DNA from: Dongia_B soli
Lineage (GTDB): Bacteria; Pseudomonadota; Alphaproteobacteria; Dongiales; Dongiaceae
DNA length: 64,000 nucleotides
Direction: 5' to 3'
Assembly: GCF_034044715.1 (NCBI RefSeq)
Contig: NZ_JAXCLW010000009.1
Span: forward strand, 1-64,000
The translations under genes and the position numbers were made by a program. The notes under the pieces were generated by a model, which was not told the DNA's origin, made no database searches, and worked only from the letters and a program-made list of their open reading frames with translations. Below are positions 20,525-30,500 of this stretch, piece by piece; position 1 is the stretch's first letter; every line of letters starts with the position of its first letter.

Positions 20525-22768
20525 CTATATGATCGTATCCTCCATCCCCAGGTATTCCGCGTCTTCCCACAACAACCCGACTTCCGGATCGTAGAGGCTG
20601 GCGGTTTGCAGCACGGCGAACTGGTCGGCACGGAATTTTTCCGCGATGAAGGATACATGCCCGCAGGACTGAAGGCGGGCGCGGGCCTTGCTCGGTATCT
20701 GAACGGTGTAAGGCTGGAGCTGGCGTGCCAGCTTGCCGGAGGGAATCTCCTTGATCGCCAAACGCTTCACCGCTTCGCGTGCCAACTCGTCGCGCGCAAT
20801 GATCACCGGCACCATGGTACTGTCGATCATCCGGAACTTTTCGGCGACGCTGCGATACGCGAAGTTCGTCATGCCGCTGCCGATGCGGAAGTCCGGAAGA
20901 ATCTTCTTGGCGTCCAGGCCATCGGCGCCGACACGCCAATAGACTTCCCCAAAGAAATCGGCCATGGCCTGCGGCGAGAAAAGATCCTCGTGCTTGTCCA
21001 TCATGCGGGCCATGTCGCGTGACAAGGCGGCTATTTCACGCGGCGGCGGATTGACGGGCGCACTGAAGACGGTGACGAGGCTTTCAGCCGGTGGCCGCTT
21101 CCCTTCCCGATTGCAGCGGCCTGCCGCCTGGGCAATCTGGTCCAGGCCTGCTTCTGCGCGCCAGACTCGGGGAAAATCGAGATCCACACCGGCTTCAACC
21201 AGACTTGTGGCGATCAGGCGGCACGGGGCCTCATTCGCCAGGCTTTGCTTGATCCGGTCGAGGACATCCCGCCGATGGGCCGGATATAGTCGCGTCGTCA
21301 GATGCATCGCCCCATCCAGTCCGGCAGCCCAGGCAGCCCGGAACAGCGCCAGCGCATGCTTGCGGCTGTTGACGATGACAAGGCCTTGTGCCGTTCCCGC
21401 CAGGTCGGCGATCAGGTCGTCATCGGTCATCGCGCCGCCATGCCGCAGCGTGACCCGCTTGAGCGCGGCGGCGAGCCGAGCCGGATCGGGCGCCAGTTCC
21501 CGGCTTTGGAGATCGAGGCCGGTGGGATGGCCGGCCGGAAAACGGGCTTTGTCGAGTGCCGGCTGCGTCGCCGTGCATAAGACGATGGTGCAGCCATAGT
21601 CGCGGGCCAGGGCTTCCAGCATCCAGGTGACCGGCGTCAGCAGGGGGCGCGGCAAGGTCTGCGCCTCGTCGAGGATGATAATGCTCCCCGCGATATTGTG
21701 CAGCTTGCGCACACGTGCGGGGCGCGCGGCGTAAAGACTTTCGAATAACTGCACATTGGTGGTCACCACCACCGGGGCGCTCCAATCCTCCATCGCCAGC
21801 CGCAGCTTGCCCTTGCCTTCGGGCGGCCGCGCAGCATCGAGGGTCTCCATCTCGATGGCCGAGTGATGTTCAAGCACGATGTCCTCGCCCAGCAGCGATT
21901 GGAAAATGCGGGCCGTTTGATCGATGATGGCGGTATAAGGAATGGCATAGATGATGCGGCGATGGCCATGTCGGCGCGCGTGATCAAGCGCGAAACCCAG
22001 TGAGGCCAGGGTTTTGCCGCCGCCGGTCGGCACGGTCAGCGTGAACAGGCCTGGCTTGTCGCCGGCCTTTGCCCGGACATGGTCGAGAATCTCGCTGCGC
22101 AGTCGATTGATGCCGCTCTCCTGCCGGCCGAACGATTGCATGTGCCGATCGAAGCCTGCTATCAATCGGGGCAGGGCTTCCTGCAAGAAGGGCCAGTCGC
22201 GGTCGACGGTGAGATCGCCGATGCTGGCGTAATATTTTTCCGTGTCTTTGAAATCGGCATCGACCAAGCATGAAAAGATCATGCGGCCAAGGAGGGACAG
22301 CTGAAAGGCGAGGCGATCCTTCTGCCAATCGAAGGACGGCAAAAGTCCGGTCGCGTCCGGGTATATCTCAGTCCTCCAGATTGGATCGAGCGTCTGGTGA
22401 TCAAATCCCGCAATCCGTGACTCGAGGCTTGCCACATCTCCAAGACGATCCGGGAGACCGGCATGATGGCCCGCAATGCCATAGGCGATGAGCTCGGCAA
22501 TCAGTCCATCATCTCCCTTCGCCATATCCCGGACGATCGCGGCGCCGGCAGTCGAATGATCCACCCTGATCGGCGCGCCCTCCAGGCGCCGAGCGAAATC
22601 CGGGTTGTATTTGCCGAGATCATGCAGCAGTCCGGCCAGAGTGGCGGCTTTCGACGATCCGAAGCGTTCGGCGAAAGTCCCGGCAAGAGCAGCAGCTTTC
22701 GTCAGATGATCTTGTAAAACGTGCCAATCCGATCGGTCGGCCTGCTCGGTCGAATGCGCGTAATACAC
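20525..22768 (-). CDS. cas3: Cas3 helicase-nuclease (type I-C)
   Basis: This 747-residue protein has an N-terminal HD nuclease (AHS, LLHDLGKYNP, GHHAGLPD) and a superfamily-2 helicase. Helicase motifs include TVPTGGGKTLASLGFALDHA (Walker A), IIILDEAQTLP (motif II) and ATSLVEAGVDLDFP with QAAGRCNREG (motifs V-VI). Cas3 degrades DNA unwound by Cascade. The start is GTG at 22768, giving MYYAHS, the usual opening of the family; an out-of-frame ATG lies two bases upstream. It is first in the operon. All motifs look intact. Confidence 0.95.
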   Translation of the reverse strand: MYYAHSTEQADRSDWHVLQDHLTKAAALAGTFAERFGSSKAATLAGLLHDLGKYNPDFARRLEGAPIRVDHSTAGAAIVRDMAKGDDGLIAELIAYGIAGHHAGLPDRLGDVASLESRIAGFDHQTLDPIWRTEIYPDATGLLPSFDWQKDRLAFQLSLLGRMIFSCLVDADFKDTEKYYASIGDLTVDRDWPFLQEALPRLIAGFDRHMQSFGRQESGINRLRSEILDHVRAKAGDKPGLFTLTVPTGGGKTLASLGFALDHARRHGHRRIIYAIPYTAIIDQTARIFQSLLGEDIVLEHHSAIEMETLDAARPPEGKGKLRLAMEDWSAPVVVTTNVQLFESLYAARPARVRKLHNIAGSIIILDEAQTLPRPLLTPVTWMLEALARDYGCTIVLCTATQPALDKARFPAGHPTGLDLQSRELAPDPARLAAALKRVTLRHGGAMTDDDLIADLAGTAQGLVIVNSRKHALALFRAAWAAGLDGAMHLTTRLYPAHRRDVLDRIKQSLANEAPCRLIATSLVEAGVDLDFPRVWRAEAGLDQIAQAAGRCNREGKRPPAESLVTVFSAPVNPPPREIAALSRDMARMMDKHEDLFSPQAMADFFGEVYWRVGADGLDAKKILPDFRIGSGMTNFAYRSVAEKFRMIDSTMVPVIIARDELAREAVKRLAIKEIPSGKLARQLQPYTVQIPSKARARLQSCGHVSFIAEKFRADQFAVLQTASLYDPEVGLLWEDAEYLGMEDTII

Positions 22769-23182
22769 ATGGGTCTCGATAGTTATTTAACTAAATATCG
22801 TAAAGGTCGACATGAGGAGCAGTCAAGCTCATCAAAGTGCGGAAATATCCTTGTCGCCGGTGGTGCGGGCGCCGGCGTCAATTCCGCACCCACCTCATGG
22901 TTGCCGTCTCGAGATATGTGGCCGACAAATAACCTGACAGATACGTGGCTAACTCAGGCTGTTCTGGGTGTCCCTTCCGAAATGACGTGCGCACGGCAGT
23001 AATAAAAATGTGGTGCAATCCTAACTTTAAAGCCGGACCACTTTGAACAGGGCAGATCAACGCGATATTCGCGAGAACTGAAAAAACCTCGGTTTTGAAA
23101 TTTGTCGTGGGGCTGTTGAACACCTGGACAGCGAGGCAAATGGCCTCTCGTGCGCGGATTAGCCGTTCATCGTCGAAAAAGT
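22769..23182. promoter_or_regulatory. Region upstream of the cas operon
   Basis: This 414-base stretch lacks a gene I can support. Directly upstream of cas3 it is A/T-rich (TTAACTAAATAT near 22786-22797), the likeliest place for the cas promoter, but I cannot fix -35 and -10 boxes. A minus-strand frame of 81 codons (22878-23123) has no recognisable features and was left out. Confidence 0.3.
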
Positions 23183-23425
23183 TCAGTCCGGTTTTTGGGG
23201 CCCAAGCTCTTTTCTTAGCAATGAAGAAGTCAGTTTCTTGATCCGTCGCAGGCTGAACTCTGGCGTTCTGCTTAACTTCGGTGATCCACCGCTATTGATG
23301 GTCGCCTTGCGGCCACGGTTCAACAGGTCCTGAATATCCTGGTTTCGCCATTTTCGAGCGCGACGGGATTTGACAATCGGTTTCTCGTCTACGGTCAAGG
23401 CTCCCGCCGCATTGCGGACTGGCAT
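23183..23425 (-). CDS. Small basic hypothetical protein
   Basis: This 80-residue frame starts at 23425 (MPVRNAAGALTVDEKPIVKS) after a G/A-rich GAGGAGGAGC stretch. It is rich in Lys/Arg (KSRRARKWRNQDIQDLLNRG) and could bind nucleic acid, but no domain is recognised. A longer start at 23479 is possible. It sits alone between the cas operon and a divergent PAS gene. Confidence 0.4.
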   Translation of the reverse strand: MPVRNAAGALTVDEKPIVKSRRARKWRNQDIQDLLNRGRKATINSGGSPKLSRTPEFSLRRIKKLTSSLLRKELGPQKPD

Positions 23426-23528
23426 CACCCTAAGCTCCTCCTCGTCGCTAAGAATATCTTGCCAATATGAAAAAATCACGTTTTGATGTGCTGGGGGCCC
23501 CCAGGGTACCTGCTAGGCCTTAGGGATT

Positions 23529-24077
23529 GTGAGCTATTCAGAGACTAAGATGCGAGCTTTAGCGAATATTGGAGAGTACCTCTCGCCCGCGGTACCTGAG
23601 ATCTGCAACTACTGGCTGGCGAAGGTCGACGGACGATCAGCACCCACGCGTGCGGAGATCGACCCCTTGGAGATGCCAAAGGGTGTATTGCCACACATTT
23701 TGCTAGTCGATCTGGAACGGCAGACGCGGCAGATTAGTTTCCGGCTTGTCGGTACCCACGTCGCGCACATGTATGGCTCCAATTTTACCGGCGCATCGAT
23801 CGACGAAATCATCCTCCCACACGGCCTGACGGAAGCGCTGCGGGAGCTCTATGGGAGTACGATGGATCTCGGTGAGCCTATTGTCGGACATTATGGATAT
23901 CCGATGCGAAATGGTCGCCAGGCGCTTTCTGAATTCGCGCTTTTGCCGTTGCAGTCACACGGCGCCGTCACGCAGTGCTTGGCGGTCGAGCATCTTGGAG
24001 CCTTGGGAGGCGTCGACCCTGAGGACCTGATTTCTCTAAGGCGAGTCTCTGCCCCAGCGATCGCCCGGCCGCAGTGA
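23529..24077 (+). CDS. PAS_5-like domain protein
   Basis: This 182-residue protein has the pattern of the PAS_5 family found in alphaproteobacteria: YWLAKVDGRSAPTRAEIDP, then LPHILLVDLERQTRQISFRL and LVGTHVAHMYGSNFTG, ending with FALLPLQSHGAVTQCL. The fold normally binds a small ligand or acts as a sensor. There is no output domain, so it is a stand-alone sensor or partner protein. The start at 23529 is uncertain because it is not ATG; an ATG at 23550 (MRALANIGEYL) is the alternative. It has no clear operon. Confidence 0.65.
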   Translation: MSYSETKMRALANIGEYLSPAVPEICNYWLAKVDGRSAPTRAEIDPLEMPKGVLPHILLVDLERQTRQISFRLVGTHVAHMYGSNFTGASIDEIILPHGLTEALRELYGSTMDLGEPIVGHYGYPMRNGRQALSEFALLPLQSHGAVTQCLAVEHLGALGGVDPEDLISLRRVSAPAIARPQ

Positions 24078-24244
24078 CCGCGATGGAGGCTTTGACCTGG
24101 CTTGGACTGTCACAGGGTATGACACAGTGGCCCCTCGAGGCTGAATCGAAGGCTGTAAGTAGCCATATTTTTCAGGAGTTTTCGGTAAACATGGGTGAGC
24201 ACCCTGGCGCCCCAGCCAACAAATCAGATATCTATCATCGGTAG

Positions 24245-24267
24245 TCGAAACTGTCTGTAGCTTCTGG
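24245..24267 (+). repeat. Internal att-like sequence
   Basis: CGAAACTGTCTGTAGCTTCTGG and the following C match 43105-43127 at 21 of 23 positions. That second site is the inner arm running into the right attachment repeat. The match ends at TCTGGC, where the tRNA repeat begins. It could be a relic right end of an earlier element in the same tRNA, with the transposase fragment now joined at 24268. The bases can also be read in frame with that transposase, so a shared IS remnant is an alternative. Confidence 0.45.
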
Positions 24268-24800
24268 CGCAAGCTTGATGCGGCGTGGCACGCCGGTTGT
24301 CGCAACGGCACTGAACTTTGGCGGCGCCTGCGGTCGTCTGGGTTTCGCGGCAGTCAGCGGATCGTGTCGGAATGGGCGAGCCGACGTCGCCTGGATGAAA
24401 ACTGCAAGACCACGGCGGTCTCCCTTAGGTCGCGCGATGCCAATCGATCGAGATCATCTGTCAAAGGCCGAGGCTGTTACGATTGCCACAGTCGAGGCTT
24501 CTGCGCTAACGCTTGTCGCCGCGCGTGATCTCGTCGACCGCTTCAACGCGATGGTCCGAAGGCGGGAGGCAGGCGCGCTGGACGCCTGGATCGAGGAAGC
24601 GCGGGCAAGCCTCTTGACGTCCTTTGCCAATGGCCTAATGGCAGATCACGAGGCTGTTCGCGCGGCAATCCGCGACTTTGGCCGAAGGACAGACGGAAGG
24701 CCAGATCACAAAGCTCCAATTGGTCAAAAGGCAGACGTACAGCCGCGCCAAGCTCGATCTGCGGGAGCCCGCCTTCTCAGTGCTGCCTGAATCATACGCT
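24268..24800 (+). pseudogene. ISL3-family transposase fragment, frameshifted
   Basis: Joined frames give KLDAAWHAGCRNGTELWRRL, GFRGSQRIVSEWASRRRLDE, then EARASLLTSFANGLMADHEA, and after a further shift near 24680 EGQTEGQITKLQLVKRQTYS. This matches the C-terminal half of ISL3-type transposases (GCRNGxxLWR, and the ending EGQIxxLKxxKRxxYGR). The N-terminal half is missing, truncated at the att-like sequence. At least two frameshifts make it dead. Confidence 0.7.
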
Positions 24801-24939
24801 GCACCAAAAGCGATTCAGAGCCCAGTAAGAACCCGCTTAAAGGATGATGGGCATCAAAAAGGTGCCCCATGGAAATTGCAGAAATTCCGTAGAACAAAGA
24901 GGACTAACTGCCATCAGTAGACGCTGTACAGCAATATCG

Positions 24940-25377
24940 CTACCGATGTGACCATCGAAATTCTCTGGGAGTCGATCCGACCATTCGACGAAAATGACGT
25001 GCCAAGTGGCTTTGGTCAGCGAAACCTGCGGCGAGTGCGATCTCGGACAGTGAAAGATCGGTCTGGGCCAACATTTCTTTGGCTCGTTGGACACGCTTCC
25101 GTAAGAGATAGAAGTGCGGTGTGACACCCGCCGTTTGCTTGAATTCTCGCGCGAAATGAAAAACCGAGAAACCTGCCACTCCAGCCAGCACCGCGAGATC
25201 GATTTTCTCGCTTAGGTGCGTCTCCACATATTCCAAAACACGGCGCGTAGCGCCGGGCGGGAGACCGCCCCGAGCTTGTGGCGCTGGCATGGGCACTGAT
25301 GGCATGGGCGCTGATTCTGTGACACTTTGAATGTATATCAAGACGAGGCCTCTCAAGTAGCGCGACTCTCGTCGCAT
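24940..25377 (-). CDS. AraC-family DNA-binding domain protein
   Basis: This 145-residue protein is almost only the AraC/XylS DNA-binding domain. The first HTH lies at about 65-85 (KIDLAVLAGVAGFSVFHFAR) and the second at about 110-130 (SLSEIALAAGFADQSHLARH), ending FRRMVGSTPREFR. The family's usual N-terminal ligand domain is absent, so it is either a short regulator or a truncated one; its first 30 residues are low-complexity and may be junk. MPSVPMPAPQARGG is a likely later start. Target genes are unknown. Confidence 0.75.
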   Translation of the reverse strand: MRRESRYLRGLVLIYIQSVTESAPMPSVPMPAPQARGGLPPGATRRVLEYVETHLSEKIDLAVLAGVAGFSVFHFAREFKQTAGVTPHFYLLRKRVQRAKEMLAQTDLSLSEIALAAGFADQSHLARHFRRMVGSTPREFRWSHR

Positions 25378-25430
25378 TTCGTTGGGCGCTAAAAGTACTG
25401 TCAGGCGGTGTTACGAGCGCGGGCCACGTC

Positions 25431-25745
25431 TCAGACCCGTCCAACCCGATCGTTACGAAGGTCAACGACGAAAGCGCCATCGTCAGGTATTTCTAGGCTT
25501 GCGTCGGCTTCGTCCTGCCCTGGACGAGGGGCGATCATTGTGACCTTCTGCCTCACGCGGAACGTCGACCCGTCCTCGCGCCTGTAGCTGTTCATCAGTC
25601 CACCGCCATTCATCGCGGCCACGGCTCTCGCGACGCCGAGGCTCCGCTCGTCAACCGCCACCGGGCTACAGCCACAGGCGCGATCGAGCCAGGTGACCGT
25701 CCATTCTGGCACCATGTATTTCCGGCGGCGGGCAGTTAGTAGCAA
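25431..25745 (-). CDS. Hypothetical protein
   Basis: This is a 104-residue frame with mixed charge and no recognised domain. The C-terminal half (STFRVRQKVTMIAP, DGAFVVDLRNDRVGRV) has strand-like character. It ends 53 bases before the AraC-domain gene starts, same strand. Codon use does not clearly mark it as real. Confidence 0.3.
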   Translation of the reverse strand: MLLTARRRKYMVPEWTVTWLDRACGCSPVAVDERSLGVARAVAAMNGGGLMNSYRREDGSTFRVRQKVTMIAPRPGQDEADASLEIPDDGAFVVDLRNDRVGRV

Positions 25746-26229
25746 TCACGCCTTGCAGTTTCTTGAGGATCTGCTCCTCTGGGCTGTGTCGGCTCTATCA
25801 GTCGCTCCCTCGGATAGGCGAGCGTAGATCATCGTAACGCTTCAGGCCTCAAGCAGAATGGGTTGCTTCTTCTTGAGCTCTATAGTGGGCCCGCGTCGCA
25901 CTGGATGGTATTGCGCGTCAGCACTTCAGGCCGCCACTCTAGGGAGGGCCGCATTGGCAGAAGGGACAACTCGACTATACCGAGGTACATCGTTCAAGAG
26001 TGAGCCCCGTCACCGGCATGACATGCGTCGGGGTCACGTTATAGTTGGGCGGCCAGTTGGGCACCGGCGCTGTGATGCGCACGTCGGCTCCAAGGACGTC
26101 TCATGGAGCATCGCGCGCACTCCATACATGGGTGAAGGCACATTAAAGGCATGGTGAGCAAGGCATGCGCGACCTATGCGACGAACACAAAGACCCTGTT
26201 GAGTCGACGATGAGAAGGTGAGTGTAGAC
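25746..26229. other. Gap without supported genes
   Basis: In these 484 bases I see only short frames with no family signal and no clear repeats or terminators. Confidence 0.4.
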
Positions 26230-26634
26230 TCATCGACTGCTCCGACACGCTTGCCCGTGCGCCACCGCGGTGCGAAGGCAGTCGATCAGCGCAGCTTCCA
26301 CCAGCGGCTTACGAAGGTAGCATTGCACCCCCCGGGTAAGCATGCACTCCTTCGAGCGCTCATCCAGATAGGCGGTGACCAAAATCGTCGGGATTGAGTG
26401 CCCACTTTCGACCAGATGGTTATAAAGCTCGACACCGGTCATTTCCGGCATGTGAATATCGGCGACCAAGCAGGCGGTGGCCGTAAGTTGCGCAGACGCG
26501 AGAAATTGCGCTGCAGACGGAAACACCGCGGCAGAGTAATCCAGCGCCTTCAGAAGCCTGCGCATGGATTCGCCGAAAGACTGGTCGTCATCGACGACAG
26601 AGATTAGTGGTCGTTCGGGCAATATGGCCTCCAT
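26230..26634 (-). CDS. Stand-alone response-regulator receiver protein
   Basis: This 134-residue protein is one receiver domain: acidic pair Asp15/Asp16 in VVDDDQSF, phospho-acceptor Asp59 in VADIHMPEM, Thr in ILVTAYLD and Lys109 in YLRKPL. It has no output domain, like CheY or phosphorelay shuttles. It is divergent from the FixJ-type regulator and the large hybrid kinase, with 163 bases between, and likely belongs to the same signalling system. Confidence 0.88.
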   Translation of the reverse strand: MEAILPERPLISVVDDDQSFGESMRRLLKALDYSAAVFPSAAQFLASAQLTATACLVADIHMPEMTGVELYNHLVESGHSIPTILVTAYLDERSKECMLTRGVQCYLRKPLVEAALIDCLRTAVAHGQACRSSR

Positions 26635-26722
26635 GAGTGTCGGCCGCGGCTACACCGCGCTTGTGAGGCCGGCTAGGTGCAGCATCTGACATCAAGCATA
26701 ACGCTGTAACGGACCCGCGACT

Positions 26723-26738
26723 CTAAACTTTGGTTTAG
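26723..26738. promoter_or_regulatory. Palindrome CTAAACTTTGGTTTAG, candidate operator
   Basis: CTAAAC and GTTTAG flank TTTG as a perfect 6-bp inverted repeat, in the shared region between the receiver gene (minus) and the FixJ-type regulator (plus). A similar half, CTAAACCTTGGT, lies at 32429-32440 upstream of the PAS gene downstream of the kinase. The FixJ-type regulator encoded next door is the obvious candidate binder. Confidence 0.4.
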
Positions 26739-26797
26739 GATTTCTGCCCCTCAGGGGTGGGCGGACGGCTGTTCAAGCGTTTTCGTTAGGACTAAGA

Positions 26798-27508
26798 TTG
26801 GCAAATGAATTGTGGAGGGAACAGATGCGCCAGTCCACGGACCTTGGATCACGAGCCGCAGCCGCGCCAAATTCACATTCCTGCGTAGTCGTCATCGATG
26901 ACGACGAGGGGTTTCGCGAATCCCTCGGACGACTTCTGCGAGCTGTGGGCGTGAACCCGCGACTGTTTGCGTCGATTAACGATTTTGTCCGCTCTGACCC
27001 GCCCGATAGCCCTACCTGTCTGGTCCTCGACGTCAGGTTACCAGAGCGAAGCGGACTCGATTTTCAGCGCGATCTCGCCGCGGCGGGAGTCACGCTCCCG
27101 ATCGTCTTCGTCACCGGTCACGGTGACATTCCGATGAGCGTACAAGCAATGAAAGCGGGCGCCATCGAGTTTTTGACGAAACCGTTCCGGGAGCAGGATC
27201 TTCTGGATGCCATAAGTGCCGGGCTCGCTCGCGATCGTGTGCGCCGGCAAAATGATGAAGTCTTGAGCGAAGTCAGGGCGCGATTCCAACTGCTGACCGC
27301 GCGCGAGCGCGTTATTCTGGCTCGGGTTGCGGAGGGTCGACTAAACAAGCAGATTGCCGGCGAGTTGGGAATCACCGAAACCACGGTGAAGGTCCATCGC
27401 AGCAATATGATGAAGAAGATCGGAGCCACATCGGTGCCACAACTGTGCCGAATGGTGGATAAGCTGAAGCTGCTCAAGTTGCTGCCCGAGAACTCCAAGC
27501 TGGCCTAA
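26798..27508 (+). CDS. FixJ/NarL-type response regulator
   Basis: This 236-residue protein has a receiver (DDDEGF near 34-39, phospho-acceptor Asp78 in LVLDVRLPERSG, Thr106, Lys128 in FLTKPF) and a LuxR-type HTH at about 168-232 (LTARERVILARVAEGRLNKQ, then GITETTVKVHRSNMMKKIG). It should activate transcription when phosphorylated. The partner kinase gene starts three bases after its stop, so they form an operon. The start could also be the ATG at 26825 (MRQSTDLG). The region 100-60 bases upstream has a palindrome that could be its own operator. Confidence 0.93.
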   Translation: MANELWREQMRQSTDLGSRAAAAPNSHSCVVVIDDDEGFRESLGRLLRAVGVNPRLFASINDFVRSDPPDSPTCLVLDVRLPERSGLDFQRDLAAAGVTLPIVFVTGHGDIPMSVQAMKAGAIEFLTKPFREQDLLDAISAGLARDRVRRQNDEVLSEVRARFQLLTARERVILARVAEGRLNKQIAGELGITETTVKVHRSNMMKKIGATSVPQLCRMVDKLKLLKLLPENSKLA

Positions 27509-27511
27509 ACC

Positions 27512-30500
27512 GTGGAGAGCCCAACGGGCCACAGAACGTCACCCATCCTGGGGCTCTCGGGGTACGTGCTGGTGCCCCTGCGAGAAAGCGCGGACTTTAC
27601 CCTTTACCGCGGCCGAAAGCACGACGACTCCTCGCCGGTCCTGGCGATCGCACTCTTTGAACATCCATCGCCTCAGAGTATCAAGCGGCTCTTGCATGAA
27701 TACTCGCTCGCAGCCGAACTCAATCCCGCGTGGGCTGCCAAACCACTGGCCATTACTCGTCACGAAGGGCGGACGATTCTCTTACTCAAGGACCCTGGCG
27801 GTCAGCCGCTGGATCGGATTCTTGAGCGTGACAAGGGGCGACCGCTCGACCTGACTCGCTTCCTTAGCACCGCCATTGGGTTGGCAAGAACACTTGGTCA
27901 AGTCCATCAGCAGGGCCTCATACATAAGGATATCAAGCCTGCGAATGTCCTCGTCGACGACACCGGCAACGCGTGGCTCACCGGGTTCGGGATTGCATCC
28001 CAACTTCCTCGCGAGCGACAGTCACCCGAACCTCCCGAGTTCATCGCGGGAACGCTCGCCTATATGGCACCCGAGCAGACGGGACGAATGAACCGTTCGA
28101 TCGATTCTCGGAGTGATCTTTACTCGCTTGGAATGACGTTTTACGAAATGCTGACCGGGAGTCTTCCCTTCGCGGCCGTCGACCCGATGGAATGGGTGCA
28201 CTGTCACATTGCGAAACAACCAGCCGCACCCAGTGAGCGGCTGGGAACCGTGCCGGCCTCAGTCTCCGCAATCACGATGAAGTTGCTCTCCAAGACGGCG
28301 GACGAGAGGTATCAGACAGCGGGGGGAGCCGAGAGCGATCTTCGGCGCTGCCTATCCCAATGGGAGTCCCAGGGGCGGATCGATGACTTCACCCCTGGCG
28401 CTCGTGACACCCCGGACCGCCTCATGATCCCCGAGAAGCTGTATGGAAGGGACCGCGAAGTTGATACTCTGCTCACCGCTTTCGACCGCATCGTTGGTGG
28501 TGGCCGAGCGGAACTGGTGCTGCTCTCCGGATACTCCGGTATCGGGAAATCCGCCGTCGTTAATGAGCTCTGCAAGCCACTCGCGCCCCCGCGTGGCTTG
28601 TTTGCGTCAGCCAAATCCGACGAATATAGGCGCGACATTCCGCATGCCGCACTGGCCCAGGCGTTTCAGAGCCTCATCCGGCGGCTCCTTAGCCAGAACG
28701 AGGAAGACCTGCGCAAATCGCAGGACGCACTTCGTGAGGCGCTGGGTCCAAACGGACTACTCCTCGTCGATCTTGTCCCGGAATTGAGGCATATCATTGG
28801 CGAGCAGCCGCCGGTGCCCCAATTGCCACCGCAGGAAGCGCAGAGACGTTTTCAGATCGTCTTTCGACGGTTCATCGGCGTATTTGCGCGATCTGAACAT
28901 CCGCTCGCGCTCTTCCTCGATGACATGCAATGGCTCGACGCCGCAACGCTCGATGTGCTCGAGGATCTTTTGACCCAGCCGGACATGAAGCACCTGTTGT
29001 TGATCGGCGCATACCGGGACAATGAAGTCAGTTCGACCCATCCGCTGGCGCGCAAGCTGAGAGCGATGCGCCAAGCCGGAGCGGTCGTGCAGCACATCGT
29101 TCTCACACCACTCAGTCGCGCCGATCTAGGTAGACTGCTTGTGGATTCCCTTCGCTGCCAACTGGAGCGCGCCGCGCCGCTGGCCGACTTGATTCACGAG
29201 AAGACCAGTGGCAACCCGTTCTTTGCAATCCAGTTCATTTTTACTCTGGCGGACGATGGCCTGCTGACATTCGATTACCGCTCGCGGCGTTGGGTATGGG
29301 ACCTAGCTCGCATTCGTGCCAAAGGCTTCACGGACAATGTTGTAGAGCTGATGGTCGAGAAGTTGAAGCGCCTTCCGCCAGAAACCCAGAAGGTACTCCA
29401 GCAGTTCGCCTGCATGGGCAACACTGCAGACTTCGAGATGCTGCGGATGGGATATCAGGGCTCGGTCGAGGACATGCACGAGCATCTTTGGGAAGCCGTG
29501 CGATCGGGCCTCATCTTTCGTGCTGACAATTCCTACAGTTTCGTGCACGACCGCGTGCAGGAAGCCGCCTACTTGCTGATCCCACAGGAGCTGCGCGCCG
29601 AGGCCCATCTACGCATTGGAATACTCCTTGCAGAGCACACGCGCGCTGAAAAACGTGAGGAGGCGATATTTGAGATCGTCAATCAACTCAACCGGGGCTC
29701 GAGTCTTATCACCTCTGTTGAGGATCGCGAGCGCGTTGCAGAACTAAATCTGATCGCAGGCCGGCGCGCGAAACTCGCGACGGCATACGACTCGGCGCTC
29801 AAGTATCTCAGGGCCGGCAGAGCCCTTCTTGCAGAAGAGACTTGGGAGCGGAATCACCAGCTCATCTTCTCAATCGAGTATCTGGCGGCGGAGTGCGAGC
29901 TGCTGACCGTCACCGTTTGCCTCGCCGCCGGAGATCCGCTCGCGGAAGTGCAAAAGGAATGCGAGAACGGCCTGGCATTTGCCAGGCGGGTGCGTTTCGG
30001 CTTGGCCATCGAGCGGTGCGGGGCACAGCTCGGTTTGATCCTCACCTTGCGCGGCCTGACTGCGAGGTTCGGGTGCCTGGATCATGAGGGATATAGCGAA
30101 CTCGATACCGAACGCCGCTTGGCCAAGAGTCCCGATCTGGTTCTCGCCGAGTTCCACTACTGGACGCGAAAGCTGCAGGCGCACTTTTTCGCCGGAGACT
30201 TCGCGTCGGCGGTCGACGCGGCGCTGCAGGCGGAACCGCTGCTTTGGACGTCGGCGGCAATGTTCGAGTCAGCGGTGTATCGGTTCTATGGCGCGCTGGC
30301 GCATGCGGCGGCCTGGGATCACGCCACACCGGAGCAGAGACCGAGCCATTTCAATGCTCTGCTGGACCACCACCGGGAACTCCAGGCGTGGGCGGAGGTC
30401 GATCCAGAGACTTTCAAAGACCGCGTCGCCTTGATCGGCGCCGAGATCGCCCGCATAGAGGGCCGGGTACCGAACGCTCAGGAGCTGTACGACAAGGCCA

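Noticed and set aside
19788..20939. Long 383-codon version of Cas5c
   Set aside because: The extra N-terminus overlaps cas3 in another frame and lacks family similarity; the ATG at 20456 gives the normal length.
25858..26157. A 99-codon plus-strand frame
   Set aside because: No ribosome site, odd composition rich in His/Arg/Trp, no recognisable segment.
26747..26757. CCCCTCAGGGG as an operator
   Set aside because: Too short and G/C-rich to stand out; similar strings occur in the IS21 end at 34341.
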